Shown here piece by piece: positions 31,901 to 39,354 of a DNA stretch of 64,000 nucleotides. The first letter of the stretch is position 1. Each line of letters begins with the position of its first letter. Position numbers and translations under genes: made by a program. Origin of the DNA: Myxococcus flavus (lineage in GTDB: Bacteria; Myxococcota; Myxococcia; Myxococcales; Myxococcaceae). The stretch is from assembly GCF_050038885.1 (NCBI RefSeq), contig NZ_CP143624.1, forward strand, positions 5,766,001-5,830,000, written 5' to 3'. Below the pieces are notes generated by a model. It had not been told where the DNA came from. It did not search any database and saw only the letters and a program-made list of their open reading frames with translations.

Positions 31901-33719
31901 ACGGGACGGCCGCGGACGGCGGCGCGCCGAAGTCCACGTCGCCGAAGTCCACCGCCGGATTGACGGCGACGGCGGGCGCCGGCGCAGGGGGCTCGGCGAA
32001 GTCGATGGCGAAGGGGTCCGCCGGTGGAGGCGCGGCCGGCGGTGGGGCACCGAAGTCGGCGGCGAACGGGTCCGCGGCTGGCGGCGGTGCGCTGAAGTCG
32101 ACGGCGAACGGGTCCGCGGCCGGGGCGGGCGCGCCGGGCGGCTCGTTGAAGTCGAACGACAGGTCCGGTGCCGGCGCGGCCGGAGCGGGCAGGTCCGCGA
32201 ACTCCAGGGCCTGCGGCGCCGCGGGGGCGGGCAGATCGGAGAAGTCCGCGGACGGAGGCGGCGGCAGGGCGAACGGGTCGGCGCTCGCGGGAACCGGCAG
32301 CTCACCGAAGTCAAAGGATGGCGCTCCCGCCGCGGGCGGCGGCATGACGTACGGCGAGGCCGCGGGGGCCTCTGGCATGGCGTACGCGTCCGGCGCGGGG
32401 GGCATCGCGAAGGGGTCCGCCTGGGGCGGCGGCAGGGCGAACGGGTCGTCCACGGGCGCGCTGGCCGCGGGCGGTGGGAGCGCGAAGGGGTCCGCCTCCG
32501 GAACCTGGGCCTGGACGCCGCCGCTGGGGGCCTCGATGTCGAAGGCGAACGGGTCCTCCGCGGGCGGCGACTCCACGGGGACCGGCAGGGCGTCGTCCGA
32601 GAAGTCGAAGTCCCGGGCCGTTCCCGCGGGCGCGTTCACGCCGTAGCCCTGGGCGATGTCGGCGGCGGGGGCCTCGGTGGTGTCGAAGTCGAAGTCACGC
32701 GCGGTGCCCGAGGGGGCGTTGACGCCATAGTCCGCCGCCGGAGCAGGGGGCTCGCGGAAGGCGTCGTTCGGCAGGGGGATGGAGACGACGCGGGTCACAT
32801 CCCGGGTGTCCTGGACCGGCTCGCCGTCGTATCCGCCGAACGCGTCCGGGGAAGCATCCGCCCCCGAGTGCGGCATGGCCGCCGCGGCTTCGGCAGGCGA
32901 GCTCATGTCGAAGGCGAACGCGTCCTCTTCGGGCGCGGACGGCGGGGCCGCGTCGAAGCCGAAGGCGCCGGCCTCGGGGGCGGCCTGGGCCGGCTCGCTC
33001 ATGTCGAAGGCGAACGGGTCGGCCTCGGGTGCGCCCGGCAGTGGAATGGCGGCGCCCGCCGCGGCGCCGAACGCCTCGGAGGCACCCGGCAGCGGGACGG
33101 CAGCACCTGGCGCGGCGGCGGCCTGGGGCGCGCCCGGCAGGGGGATGGCACCGGAGCCCGCGGCCCCGGCCGGCGCGGGAGCCCCGGGAAGGGGGATGGC
33201 CCCGGCGGTGGGGGCAGCCGGCAGCGGGATGGCTCCGGCTGGCGCGGGCGCTCCGGGCAGGGGGATGGCCCCGGCGGCCGTGGAGGCACCCGGCGGCGTG
33301 GCTCCGGCAGCAGCGCCCGGCAGCGGAATGGCGGCGCCGAATGTCTGGGGGGCACCTGGGAGCGGAATGGCGGCGCCCGGGGCGGCGCCGGCTGCCTGGG
33401 GCGCGCCCGGCAGCGGGATGGCCGCGGAGCCCGCATGCGGGGTGGCCCCAGCGGCGGGCGCGCCCGGCAGGGGGACGGCGGCCTGGGGCGCGGCACCCGG
33501 CAGGGGAACGGCGGCGGCCGGCGCCGCGGGCGCGGTCGTCCCCGGCAGGGGAACGGCTGCCTCGGCGGCGGGGGGAGGCGCCGCGGGCGCGCTCACCGCC
33601 TCGAGCTTGATGGGGAAGGTGGTCTGGCACCGAGCACACTTGAGCTTCGCGCCGCCCGGGGGGATCCGCTTGTCATCGATGTTGTAGTTCGTCTGGCAAG
33701 ACGGGCAGGAGACTTTCAT
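28965..33719 (-). CDS. zinc-ribbon / proline-rich / GYF-like / TM / TPR giant membrane protein
   Basis: 1584 residues. The N-terminus is a zinc ribbon (Cys5, Cys8, Cys28, Cys31) of the MJ0042 type. Residues about 45-245 hold twelve PLPGA-type repeats. Residues about 230-600 are rich in DPFA motifs. A GYF_2-like domain follows at about 665-725 (SGKVFGPFDEGVIVKMLEDG), then a transmembrane helix at about 793-815 and TPR repeats to the end (QVQL-type repeats such as HEALYYLALVKAKRMEFTQA). Zinc ribbon + proline-rich linker + GYF + TM is the layout of GltJ/AgmX, in which those cytoplasmic parts contact MglA and partners. Here the periplasmic part is TPR rather than TonB-like. Function is inference from that likeness. 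Confidence 0.85.
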   Translation of the reverse strand: MKVSCPSCQTNYNIDDKRIPPGGAKLKCARCQTTFPIKLEAVSAPAAPPPAAEAAVPLPGTTAPAAPAAAVPLPGAAPQAAVPLPGAPAAGATPHAGSAAIPLPGAPQAAGAAPGAAIPLPGAPQTFGAAIPLPGAAAGATPPGASTAAGAIPLPGAPAPAGAIPLPAAPTAGAIPLPGAPAPAGAAGSGAIPLPGAPQAAAAPGAAVPLPGASEAFGAAAGAAIPLPGAPEADPFAFDMSEPAQAAPEAGAFGFDAAPPSAPEEDAFAFDMSSPAEAAAAMPHSGADASPDAFGGYDGEPVQDTRDVTRVVSIPLPNDAFREPPAPAADYGVNAPSGTARDFDFDTTEAPAADIAQGYGVNAPAGTARDFDFSDDALPVPVESPPAEDPFAFDIEAPSGGVQAQVPEADPFALPPPAASAPVDDPFALPPPQADPFAMPPAPDAYAMPEAPAASPYVMPPPAAGAPSFDFGELPVPASADPFALPPPPSADFSDLPAPAAPQALEFADLPAPAAPAPDLSFDFNEPPGAPAPAADPFAVDFSAPPPAADPFAADFGAPPPAAPPPADPFAIDFAEPPAPAPAVAVNPAVDFGDVDFGAPPSAAVPSPSIPDSLEFDPTARPDDDLEADLSDPLPPPPNAGPADGLEMLSFIDDAAGKEGGAQAGAKVRRFHVRRRSGKVFGPFDEGVIVKMLEDGQLLGNEDVSLDSETWSAIGTVPTFAAAIQRLMEGPAKLVTPAAAPAAATVDAPSTEGASPQANMRRLEQLYEGRMAAVSVVDRSGNTEKWKKRIPAMIAAGVVVVVAGIGAGMEFGTRYGAFGRRALFPARVSDGSAEAKQVDEAKQALLRDTFESYKQARELSAKVLQQKEYPEVRSLWCQSVHYLQRRYAAGNPNEMARCRQDLPDIELLGEKDMDVIKLTAAIALTGRQADSVIPSLSSAYSREDTQGDLELAFLLAEAYAQKRDEKRALDTLKKVLEKNPKSAKAHHAVGNLHQAADRADEAAAAYAAALEADPKHVASAVELAAVELLVRKDVEKGSEAVERALAADVQSALGPAEIARARGLKGVAMFQKHQPKEAEAELKAALEMDARSPFLRGQLARVLRAQRNFDAALPIYAALATEEPGNLEFADGHITALVMTGKMQDALEAVKKANGVFPNEARIAYLYGRIEDALDKLSDAEGHYKRAIAADENLVEARLYLGRFYLAQRRNAEARAQLEEAVKRAPEHAGVRAGLGELALAENNALLAQQEFERSVKLDPILADAHLGLSRVALLTDDLETAKTEANRALELDPHLLKDGRLQRGLVLWRLGQLEEAVAELEKAKTEDPRSTTIPITLGAVLLERGDLPGAESNLGLALSNEPSNHEALYYLALVKAKRMEFTQAMDNMRKAVDRAPNRPDYHYAYGVILRDAKNLPDAMDSWRKAVELDGGHADAHEALGHALLESGQFDEAITSFEASLKADPRRTRVLGSIGDAYFAAARWNDAIKRYQAALKADPKLTYVYYKVARAFTEQAQHAKAIEWYRKATNLEPENPMAYYYLGFAYKERNKRREAVQAFKDYLSRKPDATDKKDIEDEIYDLQN

Positions 33720-33948
33720 GGGGTTCCTTCGACGGGACCAGCTGGCGCGTACGCTCGCGAGAGGGGGACCGAGCGCCTTCGCGGTGCGCGCAGGCTACCA
33801 GAGGCGTTTCCAGCCCGGAAAGAACGCGCACGAAGAGGTTGAAGCGCACCCTCCCGGACAAGCAGGCAAGGGCCGACCCCTCCCTCCGGTCAGCACCCCG
33901 CGTTCGTTTCGCCGCTCCTGGAGTGGAAGGTGGTAGACCCGCCCCTTC

Positions 33949-35262
33949 ATGGAACCCATCGTCATCCTGGGCGCGGGCCTCGCGGGCCTGTCCACTGCCC
34001 ACTTCCTGAACAAGCCCTGGCGGCTCATCGAGAAGTCCGACCGGGTCGGCGGCCTCATCAAGACCGAGGTCATCCAGGGGTGTTATTTCGACCCCACCGG
34101 GCACTGGCTCCACTTGAGGGACCCGGAGATTCAGGCCCTGGTCAACACGCTGTGGCTGCCGGAGCAGATGGTCCGCATCCAGCGCAAGGCGGGCATCTTC
34201 ACGCGCGGGGTGTTCACCCGCTTCCCGTACCAGGTGAACACGCACGGCCTGCCGCCGGAGGTGGTGGCGGAGAACCTCACCGGCTACGTGGAAGCCGTCT
34301 ACGGTGAGAAGGGCCGCGAGCTGCGCGAGCGCGAGCCGCGCAACTTCGAGGAGTTCATCCTCCGCTACATGGGAGAGGGCTTCGCGAAGAACTTCATGGT
34401 GCCCTACAACCAGAAGCTGTGGACGGTGCACCCGCGTGAGATGTCCGCCGCCTGGGTGGGCCGCTTCGTGCCGCGCCCCAGCCTCAAGGAAGTGGTGGAT
34501 GGCGCGCTGGGCGTGGGCAGCGACGCGGTGGGCTACAACGCGTCGTTCCTGTACCCGCGCGAGGGCGGCATCGAGAGCCTCGCCCGCGCCATGCTGAGCC
34601 ACCTGAAGGGCGGCCAGCTCAGCACGCACACCGAGCCCACCGCCATCGACTGGAAGGCCCGGAAGGTGACGCTGTCGGACGGGAGCGTGCAGCCGTATGC
34701 GGGGCTGGTGTCCAGCATCTCGCTGCCGGGGCTGGTGAAGCTGCTCGCGAAGGGCGAGGCCGGCGTGCCTGACACCGTGCAGGACGCGGCGAAGCGGCTG
34801 CGCGCCACCACCGTCACCTACGTGGCCGTGGGCGCCAAGGGGCCCAACCGCCAACCCTGGCATTGGATCTACACGCCGGAGCCGGAGTTCCACACGTACC
34901 GCATCGGCTCGCCCTCGGCCGTGTACGCGCCGCTGGCCCCGCCGGACACGTCCACCTTCTACGTGGAGTACAGCCACCACGGCGAGCTGTCCCCCGCGGC
35001 CGCGGAGAAGTACGCCGTGGAGGACCTGGTCCGCTCGCAGATGATTCACGCCGCGGACGATGTCTTCTTCGCCCACGCGCGCGAGATTCCCCACGCCTAC
35101 GTGCTCTATGACGAGGCCTATGGGCCGGCGAAGTCGGAGATCCTCCGCTTCCTGGAGCACGCCGGAATCTTGATCGCCGGCCGCTATGGCCAGTGGGAGT
35201 ACTCCTCGATGGAGGACGCCATCCTCGCGGGGCGGGCCTGCGCGCGAGCTCTCAACGGTTGA
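33949..35262 (+). CDS. FAD-dependent oxidoreductase, protoporphyrinogen-oxidase/UDP-galactopyranose-mutase-like
   Basis: 437 residues starting with a classic dinucleotide-binding motif (VILGAGLAGLSTAHFL) and IEKSDRVGGLIKTE, where an acidic residue ends the second strand and contacts the FAD ribose. The C-terminal FAD contact GRYGQWEYSSMEDAI is typical of the amine-oxidase/protoporphyrinogen-oxidase superfamily. Next to a glycosyltransferase and a deacetylase, a role in sugar or lipid modification is more likely than haem synthesis, but the substrate is unknown. TAGACC ten bases before the ATG and the absence of a Shine-Dalgarno suggest a leaderless message. Confidence 0.8.
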   Translation: MEPIVILGAGLAGLSTAHFLNKPWRLIEKSDRVGGLIKTEVIQGCYFDPTGHWLHLRDPEIQALVNTLWLPEQMVRIQRKAGIFTRGVFTRFPYQVNTHGLPPEVVAENLTGYVEAVYGEKGRELREREPRNFEEFILRYMGEGFAKNFMVPYNQKLWTVHPREMSAAWVGRFVPRPSLKEVVDGALGVGSDAVGYNASFLYPREGGIESLARAMLSHLKGGQLSTHTEPTAIDWKARKVTLSDGSVQPYAGLVSSISLPGLVKLLAKGEAGVPDTVQDAAKRLRATTVTYVAVGAKGPNRQPWHWIYTPEPEFHTYRIGSPSAVYAPLAPPDTSTFYVEYSHHGELSPAAAEKYAVEDLVRSQMIHAADDVFFAHAREIPHAYVLYDEAYGPAKSEILRFLEHAGILIAGRYGQWEYSSMEDAILAGRACARALNG

Positions 35263-35335
35263 CATCCCGGGTGCCCATTCGTCGCATTGTGTCGACGGGT
35301 GGGCTAGGGCGTGTTAGCCATCCCAATTCGAGTCC

Positions 35336-36046
35336 ATGGCCCCGCACCTCACCGTCGTCATTCCGGTCTACAACGAGGAGTCCATCATCGCCTCGGCGGC
35401 GGAGGAGCTGCGCCAGGGGCTGGATGCGCGTGGGCTCGACTACGAAATCATCTTCGCGGAGAACGGCTCGCGCGACGCCACGCCGGCCATCCTCGAGGAG
35501 CTGTGCGCGAACAACCCGCGCCTGCGCTGGTTCCACTCGGAGACGCCCAACTACGGCGTGGCGCTCAAGGCCGGCATCCTCAAGGCCCGGGGCACCTACG
35601 TCATCTGCGATGAAATCGACCTGTGCGACCTGACCTTCTACGACGCGGCGCTGCCGCGGCTGGAGCGGGGCGAGGCGGACATGGTGGTGGGCTCCAAGGC
35701 GGCCAAGGGCGCCAGTGACCAGCGGCCGTTGATTCGCCGGGCGGCCACGCGCGTGCACAACAAGCTGCTGAAGGTGGCGCTGGGCTTCCAGGGCACGGAC
35801 ACGCACGGGCTGAAGGCGTTCCGCCGCGAGGCGCTGCTGCCCGTCATCCAGAAGTGCGTGGTGGACATGGACGTGTTCGCCAGCGAGTTCGTCATCCGCG
35901 CCTGGCGCGAGGGGCTCCGCGTGGTGGAGATTCCCATCCAGCTCCACGAGAAGCGCCAGCCGTCCATCCACCTCTTCAAGCGCGTGCCCAACGTGCTCAA
36001 GAACGTGGGCAAGCTGTTCTACGTCATCCGCGTTCGTGGGACCTGA
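35336..36046 (+). CDS. family 2 glycosyltransferase, dolichyl-phosphate-mannose-synthase-like
   Basis: 236 residues with a GT-A fold: LTVVIPVYNEESII at the N-terminus, FAENGSRDATPAIL, and ICDEIDLCD in the position of the DxD metal site. VVGSKAAKGASDQRPLIRR and the later TDTHGLKAFRREAL fit DPM1-like or polyprenyl-phosphate glycosyltransferases. No transmembrane helices are obvious, so it acts at the cytoplasmic face. It overlaps or nearly abuts the deacetylase gene, which starts 17 bases after its stop, so the two act in one pathway, probably an envelope glycan or glycolipid. Confidence 0.87.
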   Translation: MAPHLTVVIPVYNEESIIASAAEELRQGLDARGLDYEIIFAENGSRDATPAILEELCANNPRLRWFHSETPNYGVALKAGILKARGTYVICDEIDLCDLTFYDAALPRLERGEADMVVGSKAAKGASDQRPLIRRAATRVHNKLLKVALGFQGTDTHGLKAFRREALLPVIQKCVVDMDVFASEFVIRAWREGLRVVEIPIQLHEKRQPSIHLFKRVPNVLKNVGKLFYVIRVRGT

Positions 36047-36063
36047 GCGGGGAGGGGCGCACC

Positions 36064-37002
36064 GTGCGGCTGGCGTCCATCTCCGTCGACCTCGACTCGC
36101 TGCCCCACTACTGCCGCATCCACGGCCTGCCGGAGTCGCTGCTCGACGCACGCGCCCGCTCGCTGGTGCACGCGGTGGCGGTGCCCCGCTTCCGGGAGCT
36201 GTTCGACGCGCTGGGCGTGTCGGGGACCTTCTTCGTCATCGGCGAGGACCTGGAGGCGGACCCGGCCGCCGCCACGGGCATGCGTGCCTCGCACGCGGCG
36301 GGCATCGAGGTGGCCAGCCACAGCCATGCGCATGACTACGCGCTGACGCGCCGGGGCGCCGCGGCCATCCAGGAGGACCTGGCGCGCGCGGACGCCGCCA
36401 TCCTCGCGGCCACGGGCGCGCGGCCCGTGGGCTTCCGCGCCCCGGGCTACACGCTGAACGCGGACCTGTACGCGGCCTGCGAGGGGCTGGGCTACCGCTA
36501 TGGCTCGTCGGCCTTTCCCGCCGCGCCGTACTACGCGGCGAAGGCGGCGGTGATGGGGGCGCTGTCGGTGCTGGGGCGGCCGTCCCGCTCGGTGCTGGAC
36601 ACGCCCCGCGTGCTGCTGGCGCCCCGGGTGCCGTACCGGCCCGACCCGGCGCAGCCCTACCGGCGGGGCGCGGGCAGCGTGCTGGAGCTGCCCATGACGG
36701 TGACGCCAGCGCTGCGCTTCCCCCTCATCGGCACCTTCGCCACCACGCTGCCCAGGGCCTCCCTGCGTCAGCTCTGGCGCACCTGCCGCCGGGACACCTT
36801 CTTCAACTTCGAGCTCCACGGCGTGGACGTGCTGGACGCCTCGGACGGGATTCCCCCGGAGCTGGTGCGGCAGCAGCGGGACCTGCGCGTCAGCGCCTCG
36901 CGGAAGATGGCGCGCCTGCGCGAGGTGTTCGGCTGGCTGAAGTCGGAGCGCGAGGTCCTCACGCTGCGCGCCGCCGCCGAGCGCCTGTCCGCGTCGGTGT
37001 AA
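36064..37002 (+). CDS. polysaccharide deacetylase (NodB-like)
   Basis: 312 residues from the GTG at 36064, which has GGGGAGGGG about five bases upstream. The NodB homology domain shows the first metal Asp in ISVDLDSLP, the His motif ASHSHAHDY near residue 83, and GFRAPGYTLN near residue 125. A C-terminal ELHGVDVLD matches the last motif. Such enzymes remove N- or O-acetyl groups from polysaccharides or glycolipids with a divalent metal. There is no signal peptide, so it may act on a cytoplasmic lipid-linked sugar made by the adjacent GT2. Confidence 0.87.
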   Translation: MRLASISVDLDSLPHYCRIHGLPESLLDARARSLVHAVAVPRFRELFDALGVSGTFFVIGEDLEADPAAATGMRASHAAGIEVASHSHAHDYALTRRGAAAIQEDLARADAAILAATGARPVGFRAPGYTLNADLYAACEGLGYRYGSSAFPAAPYYAAKAAVMGALSVLGRPSRSVLDTPRVLLAPRVPYRPDPAQPYRRGAGSVLELPMTVTPALRFPLIGTFATTLPRASLRQLWRTCRRDTFFNFELHGVDVLDASDGIPPELVRQQRDLRVSASRKMARLREVFGWLKSEREVLTLRAAAERLSASV

Positions 37003-37138
37003 GGCCTTCCCACGACGGGCGGCTGTTGTCCGACAGCGCACGTCCCTGGGGCTCCAGGGGGCCCGGTGGCCCCGCCATGGCGGGCTCTGCGGCCTCGGGC
37101 CACTCCCGGCGGCGGGGCCGCTGGTGTAAAGAGCCCCC

Positions 37139-37993
37139 ATGCTGGAGAACGTCACCGACCGAGTGAAGAAGGGCCTGCGCGAGTGGACGGACCGGCTCGC
37201 CAACGACGAGCAGAAGCAGCGGCTCCAGGCCCTGGCGCGCCCGGGGAACGAGTACGGGGTGGACCCGTTCGGCTTCGACCTGGACTACAGCCTGTCCGCG
37301 GTGGCCCCGCTCCTGTGGCTCTACCGGAACTATTTCCGCGTGGAGACCTACGGCATCGAGCAGGTGCCCGCCGGCCGGGTGCTGCTGGTGTCCAACCACT
37401 CCGGGCAGCTGCCCCTGGACGGGGCCATGATTGGCGTGGCGATGATGCTGGAGGCCAGCCCGCCCCGCGCCATCCGCAGCATGGTGGAGAAGTGGGTGCC
37501 GTCGCTGCCGTACGTGTCCACCTTCATGGCGCGCGTGGGGCAGATTGTCGGCACGCCGGAGAACTGCCGGCGGCTCCTGGAGTCGGAGGAGGCCATCCTC
37601 GTCTTCCCGGAAGGCACGCGCGGCATCAACAAGCTGTGGCCCCAGCGCTATCAGCTCCAGGAGTTCGGCCTGGGCTTCATGCGCCTGGCGCTGGAGACGA
37701 AGACGCCCATCGTCCCCGTGGCCGTCATTGGCGCCGAGGAGCAGGCGCCCGCGCTGATGGACCTCAAGCCGGTGGCGAAGCTGCTGGGCTTCCCGTCCTT
37801 CCCCATCACCCCCACAGGCCTGCCCATCCCCCTGCCGACCAAGTACCGCATCTACTTCGGGGAGCCGCTGCGCTTCTCCGGGCGCCCGGACGACGAGGAC
37901 AGCGAGCTGGACAAGAAGGTCCGCACCGTGAAGGCGTCCATCCAGTCCATGCTGCACCAGGGCCTCAAGGAGCGCCGGGGCGTGTTCTGGTGA
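37139..37993 (+). CDS. lysophospholipid acyltransferase family protein
   Basis: 284 residues with the LPLAT core: SNHSGQLPLDGAM near residue 82-94 is the HX(4-6)D catalytic block in the MGAT/DGAT-like spacing, and VFPEGTRGINK near 156 is block III. It should transfer acyl groups to a glycerolipid or other hydroxyl acceptor at the inner membrane. TGTAAAGA lies eight bases upstream of the ATG and there is no Shine-Dalgarno, consistent with a leaderless start. The SDR gene follows by about 35 bases on the same strand. Confidence 0.85.
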   Translation: MLENVTDRVKKGLREWTDRLANDEQKQRLQALARPGNEYGVDPFGFDLDYSLSAVAPLLWLYRNYFRVETYGIEQVPAGRVLLVSNHSGQLPLDGAMIGVAMMLEASPPRAIRSMVEKWVPSLPYVSTFMARVGQIVGTPENCRRLLESEEAILVFPEGTRGINKLWPQRYQLQEFGLGFMRLALETKTPIVPVAVIGAEEQAPALMDLKPVAKLLGFPSFPITPTGLPIPLPTKYRIYFGEPLRFSGRPDDEDSELDKKVRTVKASIQSMLHQGLKERRGVFW

Positions 37994-38027
37994 GCGCCGC
38001 GTCCGGCGGTGCTAAGAGGTGGGCCCC

Positions 38028-38951
38028 ATGAGACCGGCCGTCGTCGTCACGGGCATCAGCGGCAACCTCGGCCGCACCCTCGCGAAGCTGCTGCACAAGC
38101 ACGAGCGCATCATCGGCATCGACCGGCGGCCCTTCGTGGGCCGGCCGAAGGACGTCGAGATGTACGAGCTGGACCTCCGCAAGAAGAAGGCGGAGGACGT
38201 CTTCCGGAAGAACGAGATCCGCGCCGTCATCCACATGGGCATCATGCATGACCCGCGGATGAGCGAGGAGGAGCACCACTCCTTCAACGTCGTGGGCACC
38301 ACGCGCCTGCTGGAGTACTGCGCGAAGTACGGCGTGAAGAAGGTCGTCGTCCTGTCCTCGGCCAACGTCTACGGCCCCAGCCCGGACAACTCCAACTTCC
38401 TCACGGAGGACGCGCCGCTGATGGCCGCCAGCCGCTTCTCCGGCGTGCGCGACCTCATCGAAGTGGACATGCTGGCGCACAGCTTCTTCTGGAAGCACCC
38501 CCACATCGAGACGGTCATCCTGCGGCCCGTCCACATCGTGGGCCCCACCATCAAGAACGCGCCGTCCAACTACCTGCGCCTGAAGCGGCCCTGGGTGATG
38601 GCGGGCTTCGACCCGATGGTGCAGCTCATCCACGTGGAGGACGTGGCGCGCGCCATGGTGGAGGCGCTCCGCCCCGAGCCCAAGGGCGTCTACAACGTGG
38701 TGGGCCCCGGCGAGGTGCCCCTGTCCACGGTGATGCGGGAGCTGGGCAACTCGCCCATCCCCGTGCCGCACCCCGTGGCCCGCCCGCTGCTGGGCATGCT
38801 CTTCAAGTACCGGCTGGCCAACTTCCCGCCCCCCGAGCTGGACCACATCCAGTTCCTCTGCGCCGTGGACGGCAGCCGCTGGGTGAAGGACGTGGCCTGG
38901 AAGCCGCGCCACTCCATGCGCGACACCATCCGCTCCGTCCAGGGCGACTAG
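38028..38951 (+). CDS. NAD-dependent epimerase/dehydratase-like SDR protein
   Basis: 307 residues with an extended-SDR Rossmann start (VVVTGISGNLGRTLAKLL), the second strand ending IGIDRRP, and VVLSSANVYGPSP in the catalytic-serine position. The usual YxxxK is not seen: the corresponding stretch reads SRFSGVRDLIEVDML. It may therefore be an atypical SDR with a binding or different catalytic role. The ATG at 38028 has GAGGTG about six bases before it; GTG 38019 is an alternative. It is the last gene of the plus-strand run and is followed by the sigma-54 locus. Confidence 0.8.
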   Translation: MRPAVVVTGISGNLGRTLAKLLHKHERIIGIDRRPFVGRPKDVEMYELDLRKKKAEDVFRKNEIRAVIHMGIMHDPRMSEEEHHSFNVVGTTRLLEYCAKYGVKKVVVLSSANVYGPSPDNSNFLTEDAPLMAASRFSGVRDLIEVDMLAHSFFWKHPHIETVILRPVHIVGPTIKNAPSNYLRLKRPWVMAGFDPMVQLIHVEDVARAMVEALRPEPKGVYNVVGPGEVPLSTVMRELGNSPIPVPHPVARPLLGMLFKYRLANFPPPELDHIQFLCAVDGSRWVKDVAWKPRHSMRDTIRSVQGD

Positions 38952-38974
38952 CCGCGGGAAAGTCCGAGGCTCCC

Positions 38975-38988
38975 TGACACGCGTGTCG
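38975..38988. promoter_or_regulatory. palindromic upstream site 1 (TGACA-N4-TGTCG)
   Basis: TGACACGCGTGTCG contains a perfect 12-base palindrome (GACACGCGTGTC). It has the same half-sites and spacing as the site at 39020, centre to centre 45 bp. Both lie upstream of a sigma-54 promoter, the usual position for enhancer-binding proteins. Confidence 0.55.
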
Positions 38989-39019
38989 CGCCCGGCGCGA
39001 CGCCTGGCCCGAGGGCCCC

Positions 39020-39033
39020 TGACAGCGATGTCA
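39020..39033. promoter_or_regulatory. palindromic upstream site 2 (TGACA-N4-TGTCA)
   Basis: TGACAGCGATGTCA: perfect TGACA/TGTCA half-sites around four bases, centred about 119 bp before the -12 element. It is preceded by CCC like site 1. Confidence 0.6.
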
Positions 39034-39131
39034 CGGGTCCGACCCGGGGGCAGGGACGCGTTGGGTGCCCCCTTCGTTCAAGTCCTTGAATCTCCAGCGC
39101 CCGCCCACGGCCGCGCTTTCGCCGGAGGGCT

Positions 39132-39146
39132 TGGCACCGCCATTGC
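39132..39146 (+). promoter_or_regulatory. sigma-54 (RpoN) promoter
   Basis: TGGCAC-CGCCA-TTGC matches the -24/-12 consensus exactly at the core: GG (39133-39134) and GC (39145-39146) are separated by ten bases. Predicted transcription start is about 39158. No protein gene follows on this strand for about 700 bases; a structured RNA module does. Confidence 0.8.
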
Positions 39147-39209
39147 TCTAGGAGCTGCCGTCACGGCGCAGCGACGCGGGCCTGGGTGACAGCGTCGCTT
39201 TCGTCAAAC

Positions 39210-39351
39210 TGTAGGGCACTCCATGGGGGAGTTCCCGACGCCCTCCGTCTCGGCCGGCCCCGAGACGGTGGGCGGTTTCTTGTAGGGCGCTCCATGGGGG
39301 AGCTCCCGACGCCCACCGCCTCGGCCGGCCCCGAGACGGTGGGCGGTTTCT
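39210..39351 (+). repeat. two tandem 71-bp copies, four differences
   Basis: Copy A 39210-39280 and copy B 39281-39351 begin TGTAGGGC and end GGGCGGTTTCT. Each has a short upper stem (ACTCC/GGAGT in A, GCTCC/GGAGC in B, extended by GGG/CCC) and a 14-position terminator stem. The unit is not a multiple of three. Confidence 0.95.
39240..39281 (+). terminator. intrinsic terminator, copy A
   Basis: GCCCTCCGTCTCGG pairs with CCGAGACGGTGGGC (13 of 14, one T-T mismatch) around CCGGCC, followed by GGTTTCTT. Confidence 0.75.
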
Positions 39352-39354
39352 TTT
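39311..39354 (+). terminator. intrinsic terminator, copy B
   Basis: GCCCACCGCCTCGG pairs with CCGAGACGGTGGGC (13 of 14, one C-A mismatch) around CCGGCC, followed by GGTTTCTTTT, a better T tract than copy A. Confidence 0.78.

Noticed and set aside
33000..33570. Periodic repeats that might look like a CRISPR array
   Set aside because: Repeats are short, in frame, and translate to PLPGA units of a continuous protein; spacers are not unique and no cas genes are present.
27681..33842. A 2053-codon open frame on the plus strand across serS and the giant TPR gene
   Set aside because: It is antisense to two well-supported genes, is made of Arg/Gly/Val-rich sequence without domains, and is a normal by-product of about 70% GC coding DNA.
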